Positions 46,488 to 58,701 are shown, counted from the first letter of the stretch. The stretch is 64,000 nucleotides of DNA from Microdochium bolleyi (GCA_001566295.1 KQ964265.1:124001-188000), one strand, 5' to 3'. Notes: generated by a model not told the origin, from the sequence alone. Program-made: numbers and translations.

Positions 46488-47334
46488 ATGATCCAGGCCC
46501 ACGCACATACATACTAAGTCCCTCCGTGATATGGGGGGTGGTAGCTATCTGGTAGACAGAGCGGCTCAAATTGAATATAGATGATAATAATAATATACAC
46601 GGCAGACAAGGGAAAGACTATTGGTAATACCCTTGACTCGTCACACAGAATAAGTTAATGAACAGTTCTTAACTAGGGCGGCGTGGTGTTTGTGCCTTTT
46701 GTTTTCTTTGAATACTACAAGAGAACTTGAATGAGGAAGCACCCACCTGCCTCTGATTCACCAACACCCTTAATACCTAGCCGACTTTCTACACGTCTCT
46801 ACCTATAGCCACAGCACATGTCGCTTACAGCGAGTTGCGCGCCGAGCGTCATCATCAATACCTATGTTCCAAGGTGTTGCGTCTTCTTACCTCGACACGC
46901 CGCCACAGCAGCGTGGCCGCCGCCACAAGCTCTTGCAAGACTAGGTGAGTATAGGAACCGCCTTGCCATAGCTCAGGCTAGCCCCCGTTGAGACAGTGAT
47001 GCCTTCCCGGCCACAGACATAGGGTGACTCATTCCTCACGGACTGCCATGGCACGGGCGAGACATCTTTGTCCGGGACCGGCCCTGTCGTGATGAGCCAC
47101 GAGACTATAAGCATTGACGTGCCATGCAGAAGACCAATGCAGTATGTAAGAAAGATATCATGGGTATTCTCTTTTTTTCCTATACTACAAAGTCCAGGAT
47201 TGACAAAGCAAAGCCCTTAGTCTTTCATACCCTAACAGAACAATGTATGGAATGTACAATAAGGTAGTCTTGTTGTGATCGTGAGAAGAATCGGCAGCTT
47301 CTTGGGAATGGCGTCTGTCGAGAGCATCATCGGC
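46488..47334. other. convergent 3' intergenic region
   Basis: 847 nt between the kinase-ankyrin and LaeA-like genes. It is AT-rich with short A/T runs. No gene is found. Confidence 0.5.
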
Positions 47335-48907
47335 TCAGGGCTTTCGGCCGATAACGACCCGCATGAGGTAGTATGCGTGGGCCTTACCCACTTTGAGCTC
47401 ACGGCGCAGGTGGGCAGCATAGACAGCGATCTCCTCCTGGGACCATCCCATCACCTCACTCCACATGTACGTTACGAAGCCTGCGATTTGGGTCAGCGCC
47501 GCTCGTGTCCAGGCATGAGGTCACGGGTTGGAAATGAGGTTTACCTTCGACATCCCTCTGCATCGCCAGCTGAGCGTACTTGCCAATAGTCTTCTCTTTC
47601 TTGTCAAGAGGCCAGCCACCAATAGGTACCTTCATATTGGTGATCTTGACGTCCACAAAGCCAGCAGCCTCCATTGCCTGTTGCTGGATATTGTCCTCCA
47701 CAACAGTGAACGTCCGTCCGAACTTTTTGCCTGCCTGCACAAAGACCTTACCCCACTGTGCAAGAGCAGAGTCTGGCGAAAGAGTACCGTCGTCGGCCTG
47801 GATAATGCAAGACGACTCCTTGTGCTCGAAAGTGCCTCCGGGTTTCAGCGCCCGGAAAATCTCCTTGTACAGGACAGTCCAGTCGGCGATCGAGCCGACA
47901 AGCCAGCGCATGTGGATATAGTCAAACGTGTTGGCCGGATACGTCCACTCCTGTGTGGCGTCGTCGACCTCAAACTTCAGATTGACAGGAATCCATTGAG
48001 GTTGTTGTGGGGAGATGTCCAGGCCAATGACCTCGGACTCTGGGTGCTGATCGGCGAAGTCACTGCAAGCCATACGTCAGCCTCTCGTCCAGCGAATTAT
48101 TGTGCTGCAGTGTATTTACATCGCCCATATGCCTGTCATTTAAGAGGGAGGGTTAGTAAAGAGGACGACTCGCGGCATTCGTTGGCTTGGCACTCACCTG
48201 TTCCACAGCCGACGTCCAGCACTTTCTGCAGCACGTTGTCAGTGTGGCACTCTACTTGAGCCGGTAAACAGTAGACGAACCTCGACGTTGTCACCCAGTT
48301 CCGCCAGGTACAGCGTGCCATCCTGCATGAGTGTGGACATGTGGTGGCTACCAGCGGAGGGTTAGCTAGGAGGTTTCAGTGCTTGGGCAGGGCTCGTGGC
48401 TCACAGTATGTCCATTGCCTCATCGTGCTGTGCATCATTTGGGTTCCTTGTGCCAAGTCAGCTTGACGGTCTCGTGTCCATGCCAGCAAGCTGCCAAACG
48501 AACCATGACTGTCCCTCGCCGCGCTCGCTGTGGTAGGTGCGGCCGTGGAGGGTACGGTACTCGAGGATGCTTGCGGAGAGCGAGGCCGTGGAGCTAACAA
48601 TGGACTCGGCATATGCGGAGTCGCTGTCGAAGTTGTCCTCCTCCTCCTGCTAATGATGAGGACGCAGTCTCGTCAGTCCAGCTCTCGAGGTAGCCGTGGC
48701 CCGGACAGGGGGTGAGGTGCGAACTACCGCGCGCTGCTGCCAGTGAGAAGCCGGCAGGATACCGGCAGAAGCTGGCGGAGGCTGGTGTGTTGCTGCCGCA
48801 GCGGGCGTGTCGGTCTCTGCTGTTTCCGGGGCAGCTGTCACTGCCGGGGTGGAAGCGGCCGTCTCCGGGTCCTGAGGCGCCACGGGCGGTGCTGTGGGGG
48901 CAGCCAT
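47335..48907 (-). CDS. LaeA-like SAM-dependent methyltransferase
   Basis: Eight exons: 48907-48728, 48649-48504, 48446-48405, 48347-48281, 48225-48198, 48132-48120, 48062-47545 and 47480-47335. All introns are 55-78 nt. The sum is 1140 nt, giving 379 aa. A disordered Ala/Pro/Thr-rich N-terminus leads to the family landmarks SSTASLSASILEYR, GRTYHS, NPNDAQHDEAMDI and the SAM site VLDVGCGTGIWAIDFA. Later come EVIGLDISPQQP, FDYIHMRWLVGSI and the C-terminal GRKP. The SAM-binding loop is assembled from three exons of 28, 13 and 518 nt. LaeA itself is a global regulator of secondary metabolism, but this superfamily has many paralogues in each fungus, some acting on small molecules. The first intron (GTAGTT..TTAG) is the least certain junction. 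It lies 13 kb from the polyketide locus. Confidence 0.88.
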
Positions 48908-51900
48908 TGTCGAGGCTGTGGTGTGGAAGACGGTCTCTGGCGGCGGCCTCTCGAGCTGGGCACGATTCCGGGATGAACTTCGAAGGTTCGAGGAGTCGGA
49001 GTCGAAGGGTGCAGTTGTCGGGCGGGCCAGGCGGACTATTTTAGTCGTGCTGGATGGCAGCGGGGCCGCAGCGCCTGCCCTTGGTTGCCCTCGCACCTGC
49101 AAGTGCGAGAAGAATGCAGGTGCTTGCAGGGGCGCCACGCCGCTGTCCAGCATCCTCGGTCGCCTGCCTCGAGCACCCGCGGCCTTTCTTCTTCCTGTCT
49201 CGTCGCCGTCCAGACCCCACGTCACCAGCTTCCATCCGGCCTTCCATCGGCACCCCGAGCCCGTCCCGTCCCGTCCCGTCCCATCCATCAGCCCTGTCCC
49301 GTCTCCGCCTGCTCCGGGCCCGTGTCGCCGCCCGTGTCCACTGCGTCGCCCACGAGTCAAGCCGCGACCAGGCCCCTAAAATCGTGCCTGTGCGTCGACT
49401 CTCGAGATCCTGCCGCGCTGCCAAGCCTCGATGCAGGGGTTGGCCTCCGCCTGAGCCTGAGCACATGGCACGATCCCGGCTCGCACAACTAACGTCCACG
49501 ACATTACCACGCGCAACAACCAGGATGCTCTGCAGGGGCATCCCCCACAACAAGACAAAATGTGCACGGCCTGCTGCCACTGCTCCCGAAACAAAGACCA
49601 GGCTAGTCCGCGGCCGTCCCGGACCGGCTCTCGATTGGCTCCGCAAGCGTGGGCGCCATCACCCTCTAGCGGCACCTTGACAGCCTCGAAACCTTCGCTG
49701 TTGGCTCTGTGATCCGAAGCAGGCCTGCCAGACTCGACTAGCGCCCGCCGCGACAGGCGCCACGCTCTGTAGCCCGGAGGCTTGCCCTGCTTATCGCGGC
49801 TTGTGCCGTTCCAACCTCTAGCAGACTGCGCCCTCCGAACTTCGGCATGGATTCTAGCCCCTTCGCGGCACAACAGCGCTCTGCGTGCCAGTGGATGCAA
49901 AAATGGGCTTTCCTGTGCCAAGTCGCCGGCTCAATAGCGATCCCTAGTACTCAAGAGATTCGAGCCAAGCAACGGTCTACCGCGGATGCTCTCCGTCCTT
50001 CCGGCCGGTCGTGGCCCGTGCCTTCTCATCGCATGTTGGCTGGCCCGCCATGACCGAACGAGCCAGCTCAAGCATCACTCAACCTTTGCCGCCGAGCGGC
50101 AGATAAATCTGGCTCTGTCTCTTCGTGCTCATCATGAAATCTCAGCAAAGCAAGAATCTATCGACTCTCTTGACATTACTTTCGACCACTATACCATACG
50201 AAGCAACGCTCCGGCGGAGGGTTGAGACGAGGAAATTGACTCGAGAGGCTCTTGTCGATCTGTTTCTTCTACTCTCATGACCAGTAAGTCACTCGGAAGC
50301 CGCCGCTAAAACCCTACCAACTCGTCTCCTTGGCAAACCAATCACGCCATGAATCACAACGGAGCTGCACCCGAGCTTGGCAGCGCTCCACGCTTGCGAT
50401 GCTCCGGTCAGACTGGGCCAGAGCTCCGATTTGACTTGCAGGGATTCGACAATGGTAGCACTGCGCACGACCTGTCGGCAATTAGTCCAAGTCATGACTG
50501 CCTGGACCACATGAGCTCAATTACTTATTTGTCATGTCATGGTGCACAGCCGACCCGCCGACGAAAGTTCTCGACAAGGCTATCACCATGTCTGTATTGT
50601 CTCTCGTGTAACCGTCCGTCGCCGTTGAGGGACAAGAGTGTGAGCGGGGTATGTGACACGGCCGACTCGAGCCGGTCCCCTGCTAGAGGGGAAGGACAAA
50701 AACGTTTCCCCACGACGGGCCGTTTCGTCAAGACGCTTGACATCGCTTGGATGGGTCCGACAATGGGATCCACCAGTGATGCATCAAGGCACCTTTCTCT
50801 CTCTGGCATCATGCTCACGTCTCGAAATCACGTAAGCAGCTGAAGTGACATCCTCGGGGCTACGTGGAGTCATGGACCCTGAAGTCGCCAAAGACATCCC
50901 ACCCACCCGAGCCTTGTCAGCCACTCCCCTGTCGCCCGTGTGCGTGCAGCATGCAGAGCAAAGCTTCCGGCAGGCAAGAGGTGTCATATTTCCAACGTCC
51001 CGTCCGCGGTGCAAGGATCCGGGCGGAGAGAAAATGCCTCGTTCTCTGCGTCCCCCCCCCCCCAACCCCAACCCCAACCCCTCCCTTACGGATATCCTCG
51101 CTTGCAGGACAGCCAATCGCAGACAAACTCTGAACAGGATTGATCCTGCAGTCGTCTTCAAACTTGAAACTCTCGCTGCAAGAGCCCGGTGAGCTCTTTC
51201 CTGGTGGGGAAGCATCGATACGGAGCTCATGTAGTAGTACGTCGTTGTTGGCATTTCCTTGCCGCCGCCGTCAAGTTGTGAACGGTCGCGAACTTGGGGT
51301 GGGGGGATATGCTCGAATTGGCAGTACCCCCGCCATCCCTAAGAACGTTGCCCGACGGTGGTCATATGCACGGCAGGTACACGCAAGGCTGCACAGATGT
51401 CTCTGTCCAGTATGGAATCGTCAGGCAGGCAATCAATCAAGAGCCACCAAAGATTGTGACCACGAATACCTGCGCACCCGCACACACACAAGCCACAAAA
51501 CGACCCCTCGAAGCTATGCCGTCGGCTGCGCAAGTCCAATCAACCCCCATGCCATGCCATGCCAGGCTGCGAGTGTTTGTTGGTTCCTTTCCCCATTCCT
51601 GGCTGCACATGTCCACAAGTCAAAGACTACATGCTCCATGGAAAGCGGTCGGATGGACGTTTCAACGACGCCGATGCGCCACGTGGCACGGAGTCGACTG
51701 AAAGAGAGGATCCCCGAAGCGTTGCCCAGGGTGGGCACTGCGCGGACGGAAGGTCTGATCCGACAGGAGCCTGTTGCGTATGATTTCTCGCTACGCATAT
51801 TCGTTCTTTCTTTCTGTTTCGACTAGAAATGGCGGTGCGCCTTAGGAGCTTCCGGGGCGCCTCCCGGCCTGCGAAGTCCGGCACCCCCTTTCGAGCCGGA

Positions 51901-52929
51901 CAGGTCGGCCAACCATTGAGTTGAAAAAAGGGTGGTTTTGATCAGGCCATCGCTCCCCCGACCCCCATGTCTGTAAGCTGTCGAACGGCAAACTCCTCAC
52001 ACTGCATAATCACAACCACGTCACCCCCAAACCCCCTGTCTCGGACCAGCTCGGATGCATGCATGCATTCGCGAGGTTTTGGGCCTGGCCTTCCCTTCCT
52101 ACACTCACAAACCCTTTTGCTTAAAGAGCAAGGCGACAAATCCGAAACAAACGGACACTCCCCGAAGAAAATCTGAGTCATTTCCGAGGCCGCGCTGATT
52201 CGGTTCGGCTCTCGGACCCGGATCACGTTACACCACGAGTAACTAACTGTCCCTTCAAGCCCCCCTCCCCTCCGTGTTACAGTGGCAGCAGGTCGACCGG
52301 CCCCCGCCTGGAGGCAAAATACCCTGCCGGAAACCCAACTGCGCCGGTGCAGATCGGACGGAGGGGAAGGGTGGACGTTGGGCACACCACCAACTTCCCC
52401 TGCCACCACCCTCGAATGGCCTTCGTGAAGGGCGCGTCGGCGTCTTGTTCTTTTGCACGTCTTCGGTTCGCAAGAGGGGGCGATCCTCCCGACGTGTTAA
52501 GACAGAAAGAAGATGGACCGTGAAACGACGCAGTCGCGCCCGCAATGAACATGGCATTGCGGCCAGTCTTAGACTGGTGGCCGCCTTCTTGTCTTGTAGG
52601 AGACGGATTTGGGTAAGGTAGATTTCCTGTGGGCCGCTGGTGAGTAGTCTTGGGCGTAGAGGAAGGGACGAGTCCGTTGCGTGGAAACAGAGTGACAGAG
52701 GTAAGGCAGCAGCAGCAATCACAGCAACGACAGTTCCGAGAGACTTTATCCAACTTATATTACTACTACGACTCTGGCTGGGTGTCAACCTGGGTATCTT
52801 TGCTTCATTGCAAGTGTTAAATGATGAATATGAATGCTAGTTCCGCTGGCAAACAAGATGCATTCGCAATCGCGTGTGTGACGAAATATATGCAAAATCT
52901 CTGAACCCAACCGTGTAGTGCCAGGTTCC
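48908..52929. other. 4-kb gene-free region upstream of the LaeA-like gene
   Basis: GC-rich sequence with many overlapping frames on both strands (for example near 49.0-49.9, 50.3-50.8 and 51.1-51.8 kb). None has a domain, a signal peptide or consistent splicing. A CCCGT direct-repeat run lies at 49264-49300 and a C-tract with CCCCAA repeats at 51052-51080. The stretch contains two promoters' worth of sequence or unseen non-coding transcripts. Confidence 0.4.
51052..51083. repeat. poly-C tract followed by CCCCAA-type repeats
   Basis: Twelve C in a row, then three AACCCC units and CTCCC. It is a simple-sequence patch that resembles, but is not, the fungal telomere repeat TTAGGG. Confidence 0.85.
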
Positions 52930-54907
52930 TCAACCTAGCCTCTTCTCCAGAAAGTCTCGGATGTGCCATAGTAGACCATGGTTCGTTTTGAGTGCTTCTT
53001 CTTTAGGACTCACGCTGCGGAATCCGTCGACCGGTCTCTGCCCAGCGATCTCGTCCTCGGAGAACCACGCACCATGCAGACCATACGGCACGCGCTGCGG
53101 CAGCTTGATGCGGGCGACGATATCCTTCATGCTGAGTGCATCGATAATCCAGAGCTCGCTGATCGCATTCTCGGCGCATTCGCCACTCGCCAGGAGCTGT
53201 GATTCGTCGAAGACATATGTGAGAAGCCACCCGTCGTCTTCGGAAGCGCCGCCCACGCGTGGCACAAAGCGCGCTTCCTGGGCATACCAGCCGTCCGGAA
53301 ACGCAAAAAGCTTGATCGGGTCGTCCGGGTCTGTGCTCTGGAGAACCTCTTCCATGGGTCTGTTGTCGACGCAGCCCTTGACTTCCTCGGGAGGATCGTC
53401 CTCGCCGCGCTTGATAAGAGTCTGCACATCGACTTTTGCGAGACAAGTGATCTTCACAACCTTGCCGAGGCCGGCGGTGAAGCTTGCTGACCTCGTTGAG
53501 CTGCAGCAGTAGATGTACCTGGCTTCCCGCATCTCGAGCGCTGGAGACAAGACCGGAAACTCGAATGGGATCGCCGACAAACCCCACTGACTGTGAATGG
53601 TAGGCTGCAATGTCGATCCAGGCAGTTCCATACCAAAGCGGTAGTAGTAGAGTCTGGTTTGCTCGTCTTCATACAGATCCTCAGGAACTGGGCCGGTCTC
53701 CTTAATCTCCAGGGCGGCAGTCTCATAGACGATCGCTGCGGACGTATGGCGACAAGCGACAAGGCACACCGAGGGACCTTCCTTGGGATCTTCGGACTCG
53801 ATATCCCATGAATTTGCTGTGTGGAAGATAACACAAGGGTTGGTCTCAAACCACTGGACTTTTTCTGGGTGATGCCGCGGAAACACGCCAAAGCGAGAGT
53901 TCTCGGTCTTGTCGTAGGAGACGACGGGCAAGCCCGCGAGCATTTTAAGTGGGTTCAGGGACAAAGGTAGGTCCATGATGATGGTGTGCTGCCGAGAGAC
54001 ACCAAAATCGTGCATCATCTTAGGCGATTTGATCCCTGGAACGGGTAAGTTGAATTTCGGCTGTGATGGTGTCTTTGGGCTGGCGGGACTCTCTGGTGGG
54101 ATCACCGAGTACTCCACGAATGGTGCCGAGGTCGAAGCGTGGAAGCTGATGAATTCCTTGGTCACCGGGTCGACCTTGGGATGGCCCGTTGTCCACTCCT
54201 TGAAGAATGAGAGTAGTCCATCGCCCCCAAAACCGCTCTCCTTGGATACTATTGGTTCGTTCTCAGCCTTGCGCCCGTTGAACCAGCCAACCGTTTCGAG
54301 GCCGGGCAGCTGGAAGCGCATGGGCGGCCCGCTTTCGCAGGTCGCCAACGCTCTCCCATCGTGATACACCACAGCAGTGTTGGCCACACTCATCTTCTTG
54401 ATGACAAAAGGGGATCCCGGGAGTCGTGATATGAAGGCGAGGATGAAGCCTCTGACGATGGACCAGCATATCGCGAAGAAGGAACCGCCGATCAGGGTCG
54501 CTATGCTCGGTACCACGCGCCGCTTGAGGTTTTCATTGCCAGTGGCATTAAGGTAGACATCCGTCTGGACGAACTGGTTCACGAACTCGGGGACGATCTG
54601 CTGGCTGGTGGGACCTGTGCGCCGGAAGAGCACACCAGACAACATGCCATCGCCGTCGAACCAGTGTACATCTCTCCCGAGCTCCTTGCTTTCGATTGGG
54701 TTCCCGCCATTGCGCACATACTGGCCACCGGCGAGATCAGAAGGTATTGTTCCTGTGTGTGGGCATGGTGTCAGAGCTCTGGTTTGCGAGACTGGGGCGA
54801 AGTTGCCGGCGAGATATCTGCAATCGCTGTCAGTTGAGTCTTTTCATTTAGTGTGGGTCAATGAGCCGGGCCTACGGATTCTCGGGCCGCCGAGTGATCT
54901 TGGCCAT
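52930..54907 (-). CDS. carotenoid cleavage dioxygenase
   Basis: Exon 1 is 54907-54876 and exon 2 is 54817-52930. A 58-nt intron (GTAGGC..GCAG) separates them. The total is 1920 nt, giving 639 aa. The short first exon encodes MAKITRRPENP and joins cleanly to YLAGNFAPV, the usual N-terminus of this family. The four iron-ligand histidines are present: about His223 in TGHPKVDP, His280 in MMHDFG, His343 in VIFHTANS and His592 in YGLHGAWF. A hydrophobic patch (about residues 114-142) could anchor the enzyme to membranes where carotenoids reside. Fungal members include the beta-carotene cleaving CarX type, which makes retinal, and the torulene cleaving CarT/Cao-2 type. Sequence alone does not decide between them. 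The neighbouring opsin favours a retinal-forming role. Confidence 0.92.
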
Positions 54908-57160
54908 GGTGCAGATGGCGCTTGGATTCTGGGCTCAGGGGAAGGGCGAGGGCAACAAGCCGCGAAGAGAGACTGAAGAGGCGGGCCAACCTCGACAAAG
55001 GAGGTTGATTCCAGCACTGTTGTGTGGAGAGATGGCTGCGATGTAGTGCAGCAAGGCGGAGGAGCAGATCAACCCGGCGGCTTCCTGTTTTAAGGGTCGC
55101 GGCACGGTAGATCAAAGTTGCAGCAGCGGCGGAGGTCGAGGCTCATTGCGCATGCGAGGAGCGGGGTTTAGCATCCAGGCCCAGAGCAAGCCAGCAAGCG
55201 TCTGGGCTTGCCGAGACGTGAGGGAGAACCGCCTTGTTGGTTGTTGGCCGCACGCATGCACTTCCAAGCGTTGTTGGCAGCGTGGCGAGTGGCAGGGGGT
55301 TTGCGGGGTCACGTTGTTGGCTGGGACAGTGCTGCAGAATGTTTGCCAGAACCGTCTCGTCTCCTCTTTACTTGCTGCTGATTCCAAACAAGACGGCGGT
55401 TGCGGATCCGCCGTGTCGCAGACGGGCTGCCTCCAGACTACTGATGTGTGAGACGCGAGGCTGCGGTCGTTGGTTGCTGGGCGTTGGTCGTTGGTCGTTG
55501 AACGCAGACGGCGGCTGAGACCTGATGGCGTGTCCGCGACTCGTGAAGGTGGCGGTTGGTGGTTTGCGAGCCGAGGGGGAGGATGAGAAGGATGGCGAGT
55601 GAGGGTAGGCTGCGGGCAGAGGCACAAGGTTGGAAGAGTGAGACAAGGCCTTGGGGGAGAAGAGGCCGAGCCAAGGCGCCAGGGCGGATCTGGCAACTGC
55701 TCAAGGACTGGGGGAGGCTTCGCGCGGTTCCGTCACGACGACAACCTTGGAAGCAGAAGCAGGGGATGGCGAAGGGCACTTGCACACATGGGAATTCGGG
55801 AGCACGCAGGCCGCCCACCTCGGATCCATGGCTGTCTTGGCCACCAAGTTGATGTCACCGGGGGTGGAGCCACTTTTGGAGGAGGAGGCCGCTCCTTCCA
55901 GGTTCTTCCTGCTGCCGATCCGCTGCTGCCGGCAGCAGTTGAAGCACTGCACCCTCACATCCAGAGTATTCCCAGTCCTCCCACACTTGTGCACGGGAGA
56001 GCACCAAGCATGCGCATGGCGACGCATGGCGACGGCCCCGGGCGTTCCGTGACGGGTGGCCGCTGGTCGCAACGCGAAACAGCGCGACAACGCGACAGCT
56101 CCAGCAGCACCGACTCTCCAACGCGCCCATGACGTCAGCCCCGATCTGGCAACTGCGCTGCTGCGCGCACCGGCACTCCATGGGACGGTGCTCCGTATTG
56201 TACGCAGTCCAGCAGCTCGACCGACCTATTACGCCCGGAGCTACCCCAACGGCCTTGCATCATCGAGTTGGCGACAGGCCACCCTGCAGATCGGGCTCTT
56301 GCGGGCGGCCATCGACGGCTCGGCTTTCCCCTCTGCCCTGCCCGCGCCGGCCGCTGCTCCACTCCCCGGCGTGATGATTCACGACTACCAAGGCCGCCGT
56401 TCTGTGGGGCCGCATCGACAACCTCAGGTCTGGCGATAGCTTCGAGCTCCCCTTTGGTCCTCAAACAAAGGACCCCGTTTGGACGTCCTCGCAATCTCGA
56501 TGTCATCGTGCCGCCCCACCCCGCGAATGGGATGCTTCGGCACATGGCCCCTCGCGTCTCCAACAGGGCGCCATTGACGCGAGCTGCACCAGAGTGCATG
56601 CGTCAAAGACGACCTATCTTTGGTCATAGGACATATCATCTTTTAGCGCCAAAGCTTGGAAAAGCTTGTCCTGGCCTCACCTGTCCAAAAGCCCCTGCGT
56701 TGTCGTCCGAGTGTCACGCGGTAGCCCAACGGCCTCGCGATGGGCGGATCCTCCGGCACTTCCCACCCATAATGCATGCCGCGATACCTTTTGCGGCGAT
56801 CTTCAGTGATGCCCACCAGCCGTCACATCGCCAGTGTCCTTCTCCCTAGCGCTGTCAGTGCCTGAGGCCGCAGATGCCCACTGGTCATGACGCCAGAGTC
56901 GATGCCATCCGGCCCGGCCGGTGCTTGCAGAGGTCCAGGTGTGATGAAGTCATTCTTACCTCGTTCGTGGGAGACGCTTCCCGTCCATGCTACGGTTAGA
57001 TGTGATTGAAATAGCCCCTACTTCCGAACGGCTTTCTCAACTTTCTTCATCACCTCCTCATCCATCCATTACAAAGCTTGATTCGTCTTGGCACGCAAGC
57101 CGCCAACGTCGTGCACAACTCACCGTTCCCGCACCAAGATACACAACCCAAGTTTTCACA
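54908..57160. promoter_or_regulatory. divergent promoter region of carotenoid oxygenase and opsin genes
   Basis: 2.25 kb between two start codons on opposite strands. Overlapping GC-rich frames at 55.1-56.8 kb look non-coding. The last 160 nt before the opsin are CT- and CA-rich, as in leaders of highly expressed fungal genes. A short CGTTGGT direct repeat lies near 55468-55500. No light-response element was identified with confidence. Confidence 0.45.
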
Positions 57161-58081
57161 ATGGCGAGTAACGACGCTATTTCCGTCAACTCGGTGGTTG
57201 GCATGCATGCCGACCTCGAAATCACGACCCGTGGTTCAAGCTGGCTCTTCGCCGTCTGTGCCATCATGGGTGCCTCGACCATCGTCTTCATGGGTATGGC
57301 TTTCACCAAGCCTCAGTCTGAACGCCTGTTCCACTACATCACCGCCGCCATCACCTGCACTGCTTGCATCGCCTATTTTGCCATGGGCTCCAACCTCGGA
57401 GGGACTCCCATCCAGGCCGAGTTCATCCGTTCCAACAGCGCTGCAGTTTTCGGTGCTGGCACCCGCGAGATCTTCTATGTCCGCTACATTGACTGGGTGG
57501 TGACCACTCCTCTGCTGCTCTTGGATCTCATGCTCACGGCCGGCATGCCGACTGCCACCATCCTGGCCACCATCTTCGCCGACGAGGTCATGGTTGTCAC
57601 TGGTCTCATCGGAGCGCTCACCCAGACCTCGTACAAGTGGGGCTTCTGGACCTTTGGCATGTTTGCCTTCTTCTTCGTCGTCTACGAGATCCTCATCGAC
57701 GGCCGCCGCCATGCCAACGCTCTCGGCGGCGCCCCCAAGAAGGCCTACAACCTTGCCGGCGTCTGGCTCATCGGCATCTGGTTCCTGTACCCCATCGCCT
57801 GGGGCCTGTGCGAGGGCGGCAACGTCATCCACCCCGACTCCGAGTCCATCTTCTACGGTATCCTGGACGTCCTGGCCAAGCCCGGCTTCGGCGCCCTCCT
57901 CCTCTTCATGCACAAGAACATCCGCGTCAGCGACCTTGGCCTCGGCTTCCGCCAGCCCGGCCAGCACGTCGGCGGCAGCCACGAGAAGCACGGTGACCAC
58001 CACGCCACCGAGGGCCCCGGTCCTAACGTCGGCGCTCCTGTCCCAACAACTGCCACCGGTGCCAACAACACCACCGTTTGA
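57161..58081 (+). CDS. microbial rhodopsin, proton-pump type (CarO-like opsin)
   Basis: Single exon of 306 aa. The ATG at 57161 (ttcacaATGGCG) is preferred to upstream non-ATG codons. Seven hydrophobic helices are visible from residue 27 to about 255. The retinal lysine is Lys240 in DVLAKPGFG, with Asp236 as the second counterion. By alignment with bacteriorhodopsin, Asp111 (RYIDW) equals D85, Thr115 equals T89 and Asp122 (LLLLD) equals D96. Arg108 equals R82, and Glu218 and Glu228 equal the release pair E194/E204. The full proton-relay set therefore suggests a light-driven proton pump in the plasma membrane, unlike opsin-related proteins that lack the lysine. The C-terminal tail is His/Gly-rich. 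The gene shares its upstream region with the carotenoid oxygenase gene. Confidence 0.96.
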   Translation: MASNDAISVNSVVGMHADLEITTRGSSWLFAVCAIMGASTIVFMGMAFTKPQSERLFHYITAAITCTACIAYFAMGSNLGGTPIQAEFIRSNSAAVFGAGTREIFYVRYIDWVVTTPLLLLDLMLTAGMPTATILATIFADEVMVVTGLIGALTQTSYKWGFWTFGMFAFFFVVYEILIDGRRHANALGGAPKKAYNLAGVWLIGIWFLYPIAWGLCEGGNVIHPDSESIFYGILDVLAKPGFGALLLFMHKNIRVSDLGLGFRQPGQHVGGSHEKHGDHHATEGPGPNVGAPVPTTATGANNTTV

Positions 58082-58639
58082 GTGGTGGTTTGATATCACG
58101 AGAGATTCAAGTTTGCCCAGTGTAAACACATCTTCAGCTGCATTGCTTGCAGCCAGCCAGCCCTCGCTAGCGTGAAAGTCTGCCAAGGCCAGTTTGAAAC
58201 ATTTCTATATTGGTTTCCATCTTTCTTCGTAATGACGAATACCCCCCCACGGTCTTTTTGCGAGTTTTGCGAGATACCCACTTGCCAAAAGGGCAGGAGC
58301 GGTGGTTCGGCCGCGGGTCGTTGTTCTTGGTGTAATCAGCCGGGTGTGCCTGGCTATGGGTGTGTGGAGAGACGCTGTGCTCGGTTGGCGGAAGGCTCCG
58401 TAATACTTCAAAACAGCTTCTTCTCTTGTAGTAATATCATGATGGTGTCTTTTTTCAAGTATATTGCTTTCCAGACAGGTACACTTTCGAAGCTAGTGTG
58501 TTAAGGCTCGTAGAGTTGCGCATGGCTTGTCCTACGTGCGCGCGACCTACCGAGTCTCGGACGGATGTGCCGCAAGCCTCGGTACCTACGATTAAGTACC
58601 CATCAAGGCAGGATCATTTATTGTCTCGACGTCGCGGAG

Positions 58640-58701
58640 ATTCCCCCCCACCTCGCACGCGCCAAGCACAATGCAACCACTCTCGCCGAGGTGGGGGGAA
58701 T
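58640..58701. repeat. inverted repeat (15-bp arms, ~31-nt loop)
   Basis: The left arm ATTCCCCCCCACCTCG (58640-58655) and the right arm CGAGGTGGGGGGAAT (58687-58701) are reverse complements except for one extra C. The pair lies about 560 nt downstream of the opsin stop codon. Confidence 0.85.

Noticed and set aside
49041..49921. Overlapping 150-200-codon frames on both strands
   Set aside because: They lack ATG context, domain signals and splice consistency, and include simple repeats (CCCGT run).
51140..51826. 228-codon plus-strand frame
   Set aside because: No recognisable motif; cysteine- and basic-residue-scattered composition; no supporting promoter or splice signs.
57236..58186. 316-codon frame opposite the opsin gene
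   Set aside because: It is a shadow of the opsin coding sequence created by strong third-position C preference.
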